From assembly GCA_028724265.1 (NCBI GenBank), contig JAQYDG010000001.1, positions 140,067-204,066 on the forward strand: a stretch of 64,000 nucleotides of DNA, in the 5' to 3' direction. Shown here piece by piece: positions 1-7,053 of the stretch. The translations under genes and the position numbers were made by a program. Position 1 is the stretch's first letter. Every line of letters begins with the position of its first letter. The notes below the pieces were generated by a model. That model ran no database searches. It was not told the DNA's origin and saw only the letters and a list, made by a program, of their open reading frames with translations. This DNA comes from Actinomycetaceae bacterium. Its GTDB lineage: Bacteria > Actinomycetota > Actinomycetes > Actinomycetales > Actinomycetaceae.

Positions 1-473
1 GGAAGTTCCCGATGTCCACGGTCAACAAGAACGGCAAGCTGAATACGCGAGGCTCGGCCTGCCTGCATCACGGCGTCCATCGCTGCGCGCGCAGTGCGGC
101 CAGTGAACAGCACGTCATCCACGATGATGACCGTCTTGCTTGTTGGATCCCACGAGAGTGGTGACGTGGGCGCTTGCTGTGAGGAGTGATCAGCCGGGCA
201 GCCCAACCGGGGAATAGTCGCGCCTGTGTGGGCGCTGCGCGTGCGCGTCGCAAGGTCGTCGCGGAAATTTGTGACGTCGAGCGGCGTGCACGGAACGTCC
301 ACATTTTCAATGGCTTTGATACCCGCAGCAAGTCGTTGGGCGAACGGGAACCCTCGGGTCACAATGCCAACAAGGAGAATATTCTGTGCTCCGTTGTTGC
401 GTTCGACGATCTCGTAGCAAATGCGCGCCATTGCGCGGCCAACTGCGCTCGAATCAAGTACGGTGTGCGGCAT
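1..473 (-). CDS. pyrR: PyrR bifunctional pyrimidine regulator / uracil phosphoribosyltransferase, partial (runs off left edge)
   Basis: RNA-binding regulator of pyrimidine genes that usually also has uracil phosphoribosyltransferase activity. Translating the minus strand from the ATG at 473 gives 157 codons open to the window edge. The PRPP-binding motif VIIVDDVLFTGRT is at residues 116-127 or so, followed by QLAVLVDRGHREL, which is diagnostic of PyrR. A good Shine-Dalgarno (GAGGAG) lies 5 nt upstream. Residues about 78-112 form a Ser/Thr/Pro-rich stretch longer than the matching loop of usual PyrR proteins (about 180 aa in all). The C-terminus, perhaps 20-30 residues, is missing. It is divergent from azlCD-pyrC and has its own leader with a PyrR-binding hairpin, so it is probably autoregulated. 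The genes downstream are not visible. Confidence 0.93.
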   Translation of the reverse strand, partial: MPHTVLDSSAVGRAMARICYEIVERNNGAQNILLVGIVTRGFPFAQRLAAGIKAIENVDVPCTPLDVTNFRDDLATRTRSAHTGATIPRLGCPADHSSQQAPTSPLSWDPTSKTVIIVDDVLFTGRTARAAMDAVMQAGRASRIQLAVLVDRGHREL

Positions 474-691
474 TGTTCTCCTCGCTGTCTGGTATGTACA
501 CGTGGCTCACATCGCGCGTGACGCTCGTTGCGCTGGGCGCGTCGCCTGCTGCAATGCCAGCAAGGAGTCCGGAACCAACAGAGTGTGCGTGCCTGAGCCG
601 CATACTCGCATACGTCGGTGAGCGTCGTCAGCTCTCTGAAGCGCAGTATGCGGGTGTGCCAGCACCCACTGCTGTTGTTTCGGTTCGCCTT

Positions 692-711
692 GCCGACCTC
701 ACAGGATCGGC
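692..711 (-). promoter_or_regulatory. PyrR-binding RNA hairpin in the pyrR leader
   Basis: Read on the minus strand the site is a 5-bp stem (GCCGA / TCGGC) enclosing TCCTGTGAGG. This matches the known PyrR-binding loop consensus (ARUCCNGNGAGGYU) at every core position. The outer A-U pair is replaced by G-C, which keeps the pairing. It sits about 220 nt upstream of the pyrR start codon and a little downstream of a TATAGT box. UMP-bound PyrR is therefore expected to bind this leader and lower expression of its own operon. Confidence 0.85.
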
Positions 712-733
712 ATTAAAAGCTTTCCGAGGCCAC

Positions 734-739
734 ACTATA
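734..739 (-). promoter_or_regulatory. Candidate -10 box of the pyrR operon
   Basis: On the minus strand this reads TATAGT preceded by TG, an extended -10 type box. It is followed after about 22 nt by the PyrR hairpin, so the hairpin would lie near the 5' end of the transcript. No good -35 box is visible. The place where it should be is occupied by a 15-bp tandem repeat. Confidence 0.5.
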
Positions 740-748
740 CACCTGGCG

Positions 749-778
749 ACACGTGCGCCTTGAACACGTGCGCCTTCA
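749..778. repeat. Tandem 15-bp repeat at the pyrR promoter
   Basis: Two adjacent copies of ACACGTGCGCCTTSA (749-763 and 764-778) differ at one base. Each contains CACGTG, itself a palindrome. They cover the position expected for the -35 region of the pyrR promoter, so they could be a binding site for an activator or repressor. That role is inference. Confidence 0.6.
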
Positions 779-847
779 GTGGGTCGGTGGCAAGGGGGCG
801 TCATGCTCGTCACAGGCCAACACGGCGGAGCAGCGAGGCACAAAATC

Positions 848-853
848 TATAAT
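848..853 (+). promoter_or_regulatory. -10 box TATAAT of azlC (leaderless arrangement)
   Basis: A perfect TATAAT ends 6 nt before the ATG at 860, so transcription would begin at or beside the start codon. No Shine-Dalgarno is present. This supports both the chosen azlC start and a leaderless mRNA, a common form in actinobacteria. Confidence 0.6.
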
Positions 854-859
854 CTGTTT

Positions 860-1621
860 ATGGAGCCAGATTCTGTGGAGGCGGCCTCTGGCCGCACTCA
901 AGAGACCCATGTGCTACGTTCTCGCGTGCACGTGCTTCGTGATGCCATCCACGAAACCGGGGTGGTGGCTCTGGGATATCTGCCACTGGGCATTGCCCTG
1001 GGAGTGTTTGCGGCGTCGCAAGGTATCCCCGTATGGCTCGTCACGCTGATGTCAGCTGTGATTTATGCCGGTTCCATGGAGTTTACGGCGGTGACGCTGA
1101 TGACGTCAGGCGTTGCCCTCCCGCAGGTTGCGATCACCACATTTTTTGTGAATTTTCGTCACATTTTCTACGGTTTGTCGTTTCCTCTACACAAGGTGCG
1201 CTCCGTGGCGGGGAAGCTGTATTCGGTTCATGCGCTCACCGACGAGGCTTATGCGCTCGTTGTGGCGCGGGACACTGATTCGTTGGACGGCGCACACCTC
1301 GTGGCGATCCAGTTCCTCTGCCAGTTCTATTGGGTTATCGGTGCCACTGTGGGGGCTGTTGTCGGGGCGCTGCTTCCTTTCGATACCTCCTTCATGGGAT
1401 TCTCGCTTACTGCACTTTTCGTCTCTCTTACCGTTGACGAGCTCAAGCGCAACAGAATGTTTGGCCAGGCTCTGGCGGCGTTCATCTGTGGCGTGATGGC
1501 GTTGATCATCGTGCCAGAACAGATGCTGATGGTGGCGTTGGGGTGCTATACCGCTATTTCCGTCTGGCGGGTCATGCGGGAGCTCCATGATGGGTCTCAG
1601 AGGGGTGGAAGCGAGTCATGA
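860..1621 (+). CDS. azlC: AzlC family branched-chain amino acid exporter, large subunit
   Basis: A 253-aa polytopic membrane protein of the AzlC family. Together with AzlD, such proteins export branched-chain amino acids. Visible hallmarks include the N-terminal GYLPLGIALGV helix, YAGSMEFTAV and FFVNFRHIFYGLSF, all typical of AzlC. The ATG at 860 was chosen because a TATAAT box lies 6 nt upstream and the remaining length suits the family (about 230-250 aa). An in-frame upstream extension to 779 adds nothing resembling the family. It overlaps azlD by ATGA, so translation is coupled, and it leads the block that continues into the pyr genes. Confidence 0.88.
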   Translation: MEPDSVEAASGRTQETHVLRSRVHVLRDAIHETGVVALGYLPLGIALGVFAASQGIPVWLVTLMSAVIYAGSMEFTAVTLMTSGVALPQVAITTFFVNFRHIFYGLSFPLHKVRSVAGKLYSVHALTDEAYALVVARDTDSLDGAHLVAIQFLCQFYWVIGATVGAVVGALLPFDTSFMGFSLTALFVSLTVDELKRNRMFGQALAAFICGVMALIIVPEQMLMVALGCYTAISVWRVMRELHDGSQRGGSES

Positions 1622-1950
1622 TGAACGTTGACGTCTTCGAAGCGCTCGGTGTTATCGGTGTGGCATTCCTCGTCACGTATGCCCTTCGGGGTCTTCCATT
1701 CGTTGTGCTTTCGCGTTGGCGGGATACTCCTGTCCTTCGCAGACTGGCTGTCCTGATGCCCGTGGGCGTGATGGTGATCCTTGTGGTGTTCACGATGCGA
1801 GATATCGATTTTACTGCAGCGTCCCGCTGGGTGCCGATGGTTGCGGGTATTGCCGCAACCGCACTCATTCACTGGTGGAAACAGAATACGCTTGTATCAA
1901 TGATTGTCGGAGTTTTTGTGTATTGGTTCGTGGAGCTGCTTACTGTGTAG
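1618..1950 (+). CDS. azlD: AzlD family branched-chain amino acid exporter, small subunit
   Basis: A 110-aa hydrophobic protein with four predicted membrane segments and the AzlD-like N-terminal ALRGLPFVVLSR. It partners AzlC in branched-chain amino acid efflux across the cytoplasmic membrane. Its start overlaps the azlC stop (ATGA at 1618-1621), so the pair is translationally coupled. Only 53 bp separate it from pyrC, with no terminator in between, so pyr genes may be cotranscribed with it. That link is positional. I know of no functional reason for it. Confidence 0.88.
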   Translation: MMNVDVFEALGVIGVAFLVTYALRGLPFVVLSRWRDTPVLRRLAVLMPVGVMVILVVFTMRDIDFTAASRWVPMVAGIAATALIHWWKQNTLVSMIVGVFVYWFVELLTV

Positions 1951-2003
1951 TGTTCTGCCATTCTGAGCGAGCATGCCCGCACGCGTACACGAAGGGAGAA
2001 AAA

Positions 2004-3341
2004 ATGGTTCCGCATAGTGAGACTACGGGTGGTATGCCGATTGACGGAGTGGAATTTGTGGGGTGGGAGACCTCGGCCTGCCCGCCTATCGGCTGGAACA
2101 GCGAGGGTGGGCCGGAGGCGAGCGCGGAGGTGATAGATGAGCTCAATGCCGTGATCGGCCGAGCTGTGGGCAGCGGCAAGGGGACTCGTGTTGCCGTGTT
2201 TCCAGGTTTCTTTGATCCCCATGTTCATCTGCGGGAGCCTGGATATTCATCGAAAGAGACGATTGCAACAGGGACGGCTGCCGCAGCGCACGGCGGTTAT
2301 ACAACAGTTGGCGCGATGCCGAACCTCGACCCTGTTCCTGATTCTGTTCAGAGTCTCGCGGTGGAAGAGGATCTGATCGGGCGCAATGCCCTGATACGCG
2401 TCATTCCTTTTGGGGCGCTGACGCGTGGGCAGCACGGCAATGAACTCGCAGATATTGCAGCACTGGCACCTCGCGTCATCGGATTTTCTGATGACGGATT
2501 CGGAGTCAACGATGATGCATTGATGCGGCAGGCTTTCGAAGAAGTCGCCCAGGCCGGTTCGATTATCTCTACCCACGCTGAGGTCTCAGCACTTCGTCCG
2601 AGCGGCGCATCGATCAACGATGGAACCTACGCACACGAGCATGGCCTTATGGGGATCCCGACAGCTGCCGAATATCAGCAGATTGAGCGAGACGTGAGGC
2701 TTCTGGCTGATTTGAAGGCGTCGAAGGGGATTGCGCCGCGATACAACGTGTGCCATATCTCGTGCCGCGAATCGGCTGACGCGATTCGTCGTGCTCACGC
2801 ATTGGGGTTGGATGTGAGTGCAGAAACTGCTCCTCACTACCTTCTCCTTGACGACTCCATGCTCAAAGACGACGGGCGATTCAAAATGAACCCACCGTTG
2901 CGTCAGCCGTCGGATCGTGAGGCAATTGTCCGCGCCCTGGCCGATGGCACGATCACGATGATTGCTACTGACCACGCCCCGCACACTGCTGAAGAAAAGT
3001 CGCACGGCTTGCGCGGCAGTGCTTTTGGGATTGTGGGGATCGAAACGGCCTTTCCTCTGCTGTATACGCGCCTCGTTATCCCAGGTGTGATCAGTCTCGC
3101 TCGTCTTGTTCATCTCTTCTCGGCTGGACCTCGTCAACGTTTTGGCCTTCGGGCATCGAACAGGGATTTCACCCTCTGGCAGCTTGACGGCTCCTACACG
3201 ATTGACTCCAGGACATTTCTTTCGAAAGGCAAGGCAACGCCATTTGATGGATGGTCTGTTAGCGCACGATGCCTTGCAACGGTGTGTGACGGACACATCG
3301 CATATCACATTCCGGACGGTGCAGGTGTCGGTGCCTTTTGA
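2004..3341 (+). CDS. pyrC: Dihydroorotase (class I)
   Basis: Third step of de novo pyrimidine synthesis: cyclises N-carbamoyl-aspartate to dihydroorotate in the cytoplasm. The 445-aa protein has the zinc motif DPHVHLREPG (residues 71-80), GAMPNLDPVPDS, the HAE of a metal ligand segment, HISC, ETAPHYL, and the catalytic ATDHAPH (Asp323). The ATG at 2004 is preceded by GAAGGGAG. The same frame stays open to 1716 but that part overlaps azlD. The N-terminus before the HVH motif is about 15 residues longer than in many class I enzymes. It is the first pyr gene of the rightward set. No PyrR-binding loop is visible just upstream. Confidence 0.95.
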   Translation: MVPHSETTGGMPIDGVEFVGWETSACPPIGWNSEGGPEASAEVIDELNAVIGRAVGSGKGTRVAVFPGFFDPHVHLREPGYSSKETIATGTAAAAHGGYTTVGAMPNLDPVPDSVQSLAVEEDLIGRNALIRVIPFGALTRGQHGNELADIAALAPRVIGFSDDGFGVNDDALMRQAFEEVAQAGSIISTHAEVSALRPSGASINDGTYAHEHGLMGIPTAAEYQQIERDVRLLADLKASKGIAPRYNVCHISCRESADAIRRAHALGLDVSAETAPHYLLLDDSMLKDDGRFKMNPPLRQPSDREAIVRALADGTITMIATDHAPHTAEEKSHGLRGSAFGIVGIETAFPLLYTRLVIPGVISLARLVHLFSAGPRQRFGLRASNRDFTLWQLDGSYTIDSRTFLSKGKATPFDGWSVSARCLATVCDGHIAYHIPDGAGVGAF

Positions 3342-3464
3342 GTGTATTGTTTCCTCAGGTCGCTTCGGGGTGAGTTGGCACGGTGGCATCCGCTGCTATA
3401 CTTACCGCGAACATCACCATCATCCGAACGCTGACTGATGCGGCCGAGTGACGAGGAGGAATCA

Positions 3465-4289
3465 ATGCGCACAGCGCGCACGATCGAATATGTGGCACAT
3501 ATTCGCCAAACGAGCATTCTTGCGGAGGGAATGTACCGCATCGAATTCGAGGTGGATCATCCGCTGGTCTGTGTTCCCGGTCAGTTCGTGAATCTCGAAA
3601 TTCCTGGCTATCTGCTGCGGCGACCCCTTGCGATCGCCGATTGTAGCGATGACGGGATGCGCATCGTTGTGATTGTGCGTGTTGTTGGTGCGGGTACTGC
3701 CGATCTCGTTTTACTCAAACCCGGAGCGAGGTTGCGATTGTTAGCTCCGTTAGGAGATGGTTTTAATACGGCAGTTGCCGGTGTTAACCCTTTGTTATTG
3801 GGCGGTGGATCTGGAATTCCACCGCTCTTTTTTTTGGCCAAATTCCTGTGCTCCTCCCCGACGCATCCTGATGTTCATGTTGCCCTCGGATTTCGGAGCG
3901 CTCAGCAGGCATATCTCATTGAGCAATTCGAGGAACTCGGCTGTGCAGTTCATGTTGCCACGGAGGACGGAAGTGCGGGCAGACAGGGGCGGGTCACCGA
4001 TTTCCTTCAGACGATGCCCCATGTGACTCAGGTGTTTGCGTGCGGGCCAGACGCCATGCTGCGAACCGTTCAGGCGTGGGCGCGGGACAATTCGCGTGGC
4101 GCACAGCTGAGCGTCGAAGCCCATATGGCATGCGGCTTTGGTGCGTGCTTAGGGTGTGCGATCCCCACGGTATCGGGTAACCGGCGCGTGTGCGTGGACG
4201 GGCCGGTGTTCGACTCGGCTGAGCTCGTTTTCGCGTCAGAGAGCAGCGAGCCTCGCCTGCAGCAGACCTCAAAAGAAAGCGGGTGCTGA
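3465..4289 (+). CDS. pyrK: Dihydroorotate dehydrogenase B electron transfer subunit
   Basis: FAD and [2Fe-2S] subunit that passes electrons from class 1B dihydroorotate dehydrogenase (PyrD) to NAD+. The 274-aa protein has an N-terminal FAD-binding beta-barrel (PGQFVNLEIPG, RRPLAIAD), a nucleotide-binding fold starting at GGGSGIPPLFFLA, and a C-terminal cluster site with cysteines 223, 228, 231 and 243 (C-x4-C-x2-C-x11-C), as in PyrK. The start at 3465 has GAGGAGGA 4 nt upstream and beats the in-frame alternative at 3438. Its stop overlaps the pyrD start by one base (TGATG). Confidence 0.94.
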   Translation: MRTARTIEYVAHIRQTSILAEGMYRIEFEVDHPLVCVPGQFVNLEIPGYLLRRPLAIADCSDDGMRIVVIVRVVGAGTADLVLLKPGARLRLLAPLGDGFNTAVAGVNPLLLGGGSGIPPLFFLAKFLCSSPTHPDVHVALGFRSAQQAYLIEQFEELGCAVHVATEDGSAGRQGRVTDFLQTMPHVTQVFACGPDAMLRTVQAWARDNSRGAQLSVEAHMACGFGACLGCAIPTVSGNRRVCVDGPVFDSAELVFASESSEPRLQQTSKESGC

Positions 4290-5299
4290 TGAACACACAA
4301 AATATGGCGGGATCACCACAGCGAGGCGCGGGCAGTGAACAGCGAGCCGATGGGACGCTCAAGGAAACGAGGGCGAAGAATGTGTATACAACAGCGGTGG
4401 ATTTGTGCGGTATTGAGCTTTCTAACCCTGTGGTTGCGGCGTCGGGTACTTTCGGATATGGGCAAGAATTTGCCCATCTGTGGGATATTAATCAGCTTGG
4501 TACGTTCAGTTTCAAGGGAACCACCGCAACTCCGAGGCCGGGTAACGCACAGCCGAGGGTGGCCGAGTCGCCAGCGGGAATGCTTAACGCGATCGGGCTT
4601 GCGAACCCAGGTGTGGACGAGGTCGTGAACCAGATCCTCCCTGGTATGCCACAGTATTTTTCCAAGCCGGTGATGGCGAATGTCGCGGGATTTAGTGTTG
4701 ACGAATATGTTCATGTTGCCACGCTGCTCGATGCATCATCCCGCGTTGGTTGGCTAGAAATCAACATTTCCTGTCCGAATGTTCATGAGGGTGGACGTAA
4801 CTTTGCTGACGATCCTGATTCAGCTGCCGCAGTAATCCGAGCCGTCAAAGCCGAGGTTCACAAACCTGTGATTGCCAAGCTCGCCCCCCATACCACGAAT
4901 ATCGTATCGATCGCGCGCGCATGTGTGGATGCTGGCGCTGATGCATTGAGCCTTGTCAACACATTTGTGGGCATGCGCTTTGACGTGCGGCGGCGCACGC
5001 CCATTCTCGCCAACAAAACTGGGGGTGTGAGCGGGCCGGCAATCCTCCCCATGGCGCTACATCTGGTGAATATGGTTGCCCATGCGGTTGACGTGCCGGT
5101 CATCGGCATGGGAGGTGTGTCAACCGCCCACGATGTGCTGGAAATGATGGTGGCCGGCGCAAGTGCTGTTGAAGTAGGGACGGCAAACCTCGTCGATCCG
5201 TACGCGTGCCGCACGATTATACACGATCTGCCGCACGTCATGGAAGCGAATGGCATTTTATCGCTTCACGAACTCAGGGGGTCGATGCTCGACCGATAA
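4289..5299 (+). CDS. pyrD: Dihydroorotate dehydrogenase, class 1B catalytic subunit
   Basis: Oxidises dihydroorotate to orotate using FMN and works as a complex with PyrK. The 336-aa protein shows NPVVAASGTFGYG, SFKGTTATPRPGN, the active-site region INISCPNVHEGG (Cys base of class 1 enzymes), IAKLAPH, NKTGGVSGPAI and the phosphate-binding GMGGVSTAHD followed by AVEVGTAN. The start ATG overlaps the pyrK stop, and a GTG two codons upstream is an alternative. It carries an extra 30 or so N-terminal residues of low similarity before the barrel. Confidence 0.95.
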   Translation: MNTQNMAGSPQRGAGSEQRADGTLKETRAKNVYTTAVDLCGIELSNPVVAASGTFGYGQEFAHLWDINQLGTFSFKGTTATPRPGNAQPRVAESPAGMLNAIGLANPGVDEVVNQILPGMPQYFSKPVMANVAGFSVDEYVHVATLLDASSRVGWLEINISCPNVHEGGRNFADDPDSAAAVIRAVKAEVHKPVIAKLAPHTTNIVSIARACVDAGADALSLVNTFVGMRFDVRRRTPILANKTGGVSGPAILPMALHLVNMVAHAVDVPVIGMGGVSTAHDVLEMMVAGASAVEVGTANLVDPYACRTIIHDLPHVMEANGILSLHELRGSMLDR

Positions 5300-5397
5300 G
5301 CCCGGGATCCTTATCCAGTCAACGAAACCCGTATGCGAGAACCCGAGCGCGGGAAACCACGTGGAAAACGAAGATGAAAAAAGGAGGAGAACAAAGT

Positions 5398-6246
5398 ATG
5401 GCCAGCGGACGCGACGTGATTATCGCCTGTGACTTTGATTCGAGGCAGGTGTTCGACGATTTCTTAGCGCTCTTCGATGCTGCGCGTCCAGTGGTGGGTG
5501 ACGATGATACGCGGGCATCGGGAGAGCCAGGAAAACCCGGGGAGTCAGCGACATCGGGACAGCCGGAAAAATCCGGAGCGTCAGAAACACTGGACATGCC
5601 CGAAAAACCATTTCTGAAAATTGGTATGGAGCTCTTCTTCACGTCCGGCCCCGACATCGTGCGCAGCGTCAAGGAGCGAGGATATCGCGTGTTCTTGGAT
5701 TTGAAGCTGCACGATATTCCCACCACTGTCGAAAAGACGATGCGGGTGCTTGGCAGGCTCGGCGCCGATATCTGCAATGTGCACATCGCCGGAGGATCCC
5801 AGATGATGCGGCAGGCAGCCATGGCGTTGCGTGAGGCGGCAGGGGATGGTGCATCCGAAGGTTCAGCAGCCCCCCTGTTGATTGGGGTCACTCAGCTGAC
5901 GTCGATCGACCAGAAACGTCTGGAAAACGAACTGCTGATTGAGCGCCCTATCGCGGATGTCGTCACGCAGTATGCACTGTTGGCGAAAGACTCTGGGCTT
6001 GACGGCGTGGTGTGTTCTGCGCAGGAGATCGGCACCGTGCATGCCGCATGTGGGGACGACTTTGTGACGGTGACGCCAGGGATCCGCCCTGCCGGCGCGG
6101 CGGTCAATGATCAGCAGCGTGTGACGACGCCGAGCCAAGCAAAAGCGATGGGCGGCAATCTGATCGTGGTTGGCAGGCCAATTACGCAGTCGAAGGATCC
6201 GGTCGCAGCCTATCGGCAGATTTGGCGGGACTTCGCTGCTGCCTAG
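5398..6246 (+). CDS. pyrF: Orotidine 5'-phosphate decarboxylase
   Basis: Last step of UMP synthesis, decarboxylating OMP. The 282-aa protein has IIACDF near the start, the catalytic Asp101-Lys103-Asp106 triad in FLDLKLHDIPTTV, IGVTQLTS, and the phosphate-loop region ending IVVGRPITQSKDPVAAY. The start ATG follows AAAGGAGGA by 9 nt. A Gly/Pro/Glu/Ser-rich insertion (about residues 36-73) between the first strand-helix unit and FLKIGMELF is built from 12-residue imperfect repeats. Such an insert is absent from usual bacterial PyrF (about 230-245 aa) and explains the extra length. Confidence 0.95.
   Translation: MASGRDVIIACDFDSRQVFDDFLALFDAARPVVGDDDTRASGEPGKPGESATSGQPEKSGASETLDMPEKPFLKIGMELFFTSGPDIVRSVKERGYRVFLDLKLHDIPTTVEKTMRVLGRLGADICNVHIAGGSQMMRQAAMALREAAGDGASEGSAAPLLIGVTQLTSIDQKRLENELLIERPIADVVTQYALLAKDSGLDGVVCSAQEIGTVHAACGDDFVTVTPGIRPAGAAVNDQQRVTTPSQAKAMGGNLIVVGRPITQSKDPVAAYRQIWRDFAAA
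5518..5610 (+). repeat. 36-bp imperfect tandem repeat inside pyrF
   Basis: Two in-frame 36-bp units (5518-5553 and 5554-5589), coding SGEPGKPGESAT and SGQPEKSGASET, are followed by a partial third unit (LDMPEKP). The repeat lies in a surface insertion of PyrF and is not part of the conserved barrel. It may be prone to unit gain or loss between strains. Confidence 0.75.
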
Positions 6247-6328
6247 GTGCTTTCTGCGGAGAGGGCGCAGGGAGAGACGACGAAAAAGGACGTAAGGGAT
6301 AAGAGGAAGTAAAAGAGAGGAGAAATAG

Positions 6329-6970
6329 ATGGAAAATCTCAGTGCGCGTTCAGTTGCGGGTGCTCTGCTCGATATCGGAGCAGTATTCGTTCGGCCTGAT
6401 CAGCCGTTTACCTGGGTATCCGGGATACATAGCCCAATCTATACCGACAATCGTTTGGTGCTGACTGCTCCGGAAGTACGCAAGGGCATCGAAGACACCC
6501 TCGCGGCGATGATTGCTCGCGAGTTTGCCGATGCTGAGGTTCTGATGGGCACGGCGACGGCTGGTATTCCCCATGCAGCCCTCGCCGCAGAAAGGCTCGG
6601 CCTGCCCATGGGATATGTGCGCGGTGAGGCGAAGGATCACGGACGCGGAAACCGGATCGAAGGCAAACTTCAGGCAGGGCAGCGCGTGGTGGTGGTTGAA
6701 GATCTCATTTCCACAGGAGGCTCGGTTCTTGCCACTGTTGCTGCGCTGAGGGACGCCGGCGCTCAGGTGCTCGGTGTTGCCGCGCTGTTTACCTACGGGA
6801 TGCAGGCGGCGAAGGATACCTTCCATGCGGCGTCGGTGCCTTTGCATACGCTGACAACCTTTGACGATGCGATCGAAGAAGCAGCGGCGCGGGGGCAGAT
6901 CAGCGAGGAGGATTTGCCGCGTCTACGCGCATTTCGGGATAACCCGCATGACGAAAGCTGGATGAAGTAA
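6329..6970 (+). CDS. pyrE: Orotate phosphoribosyltransferase
   Basis: Joins orotate and PRPP to make OMP, the step before PyrF. The 213-aa protein has the PRPP-binding signature VVVVEDLISTGGS (residues about 116-128), the substrate loop VRGEAKDHGRGNRIEG, and the N-terminal FTWVSGIHSPIYTDNR. The start ATG has AGAGGAG about 7 nt upstream. Located 82 bp after pyrF and 83 bp before pyrB. Both gaps are purine- or A-rich and contain no terminator. Confidence 0.95.
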   Translation: MENLSARSVAGALLDIGAVFVRPDQPFTWVSGIHSPIYTDNRLVLTAPEVRKGIEDTLAAMIAREFADAEVLMGTATAGIPHAALAAERLGLPMGYVRGEAKDHGRGNRIEGKLQAGQRVVVVEDLISTGGSVLATVAALRDAGAQVLGVAALFTYGMQAAKDTFHAASVPLHTLTTFDDAIEEAAARGQISEEDLPRLRAFRDNPHDESWMK

Positions 6971-7053
6971 CCGATAAAAACCGCTAAAAACCACAGATAA
7001 ACCAGACGAGAACCACTTAAGAAGAACACGAGACCTACACCAAAGGAGTATCC

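Larger units (their letters stand above)
474..859. other. Divergent regulatory region between pyrR and azlC
   Basis: About 385 bp without a convincing gene. On the minus strand it holds a candidate promoter, a PyrR-binding hairpin and a roughly 220-nt leader before pyrR. On the plus strand it holds the -10 box of azlC. The short open frames here have no ribosome binding sites or recognisable motifs. The hairpin lies far upstream of the pyrR start and I see no clear intrinsic terminator between them, so the way PyrR acts here (attenuation or translation) is unresolved. Confidence 0.7.

Noticed and set aside
628..843. Leftward open frame of 71 codons in the pyrR leader
   Set aside because: Cys/Pro/Arg-rich, no ribosome site, and it crosses the promoter and the PyrR hairpin. 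A leader peptide of about 24 codons starting at a GTG within the hairpin is conceivable, but I see no support for it.
1716..2003. In-frame extension of pyrC upstream of 2004
   Set aside because: It overlaps azlD in another frame, has no dihydroorotase similarity, and a good ribosome site stands directly before the ATG at 2004.
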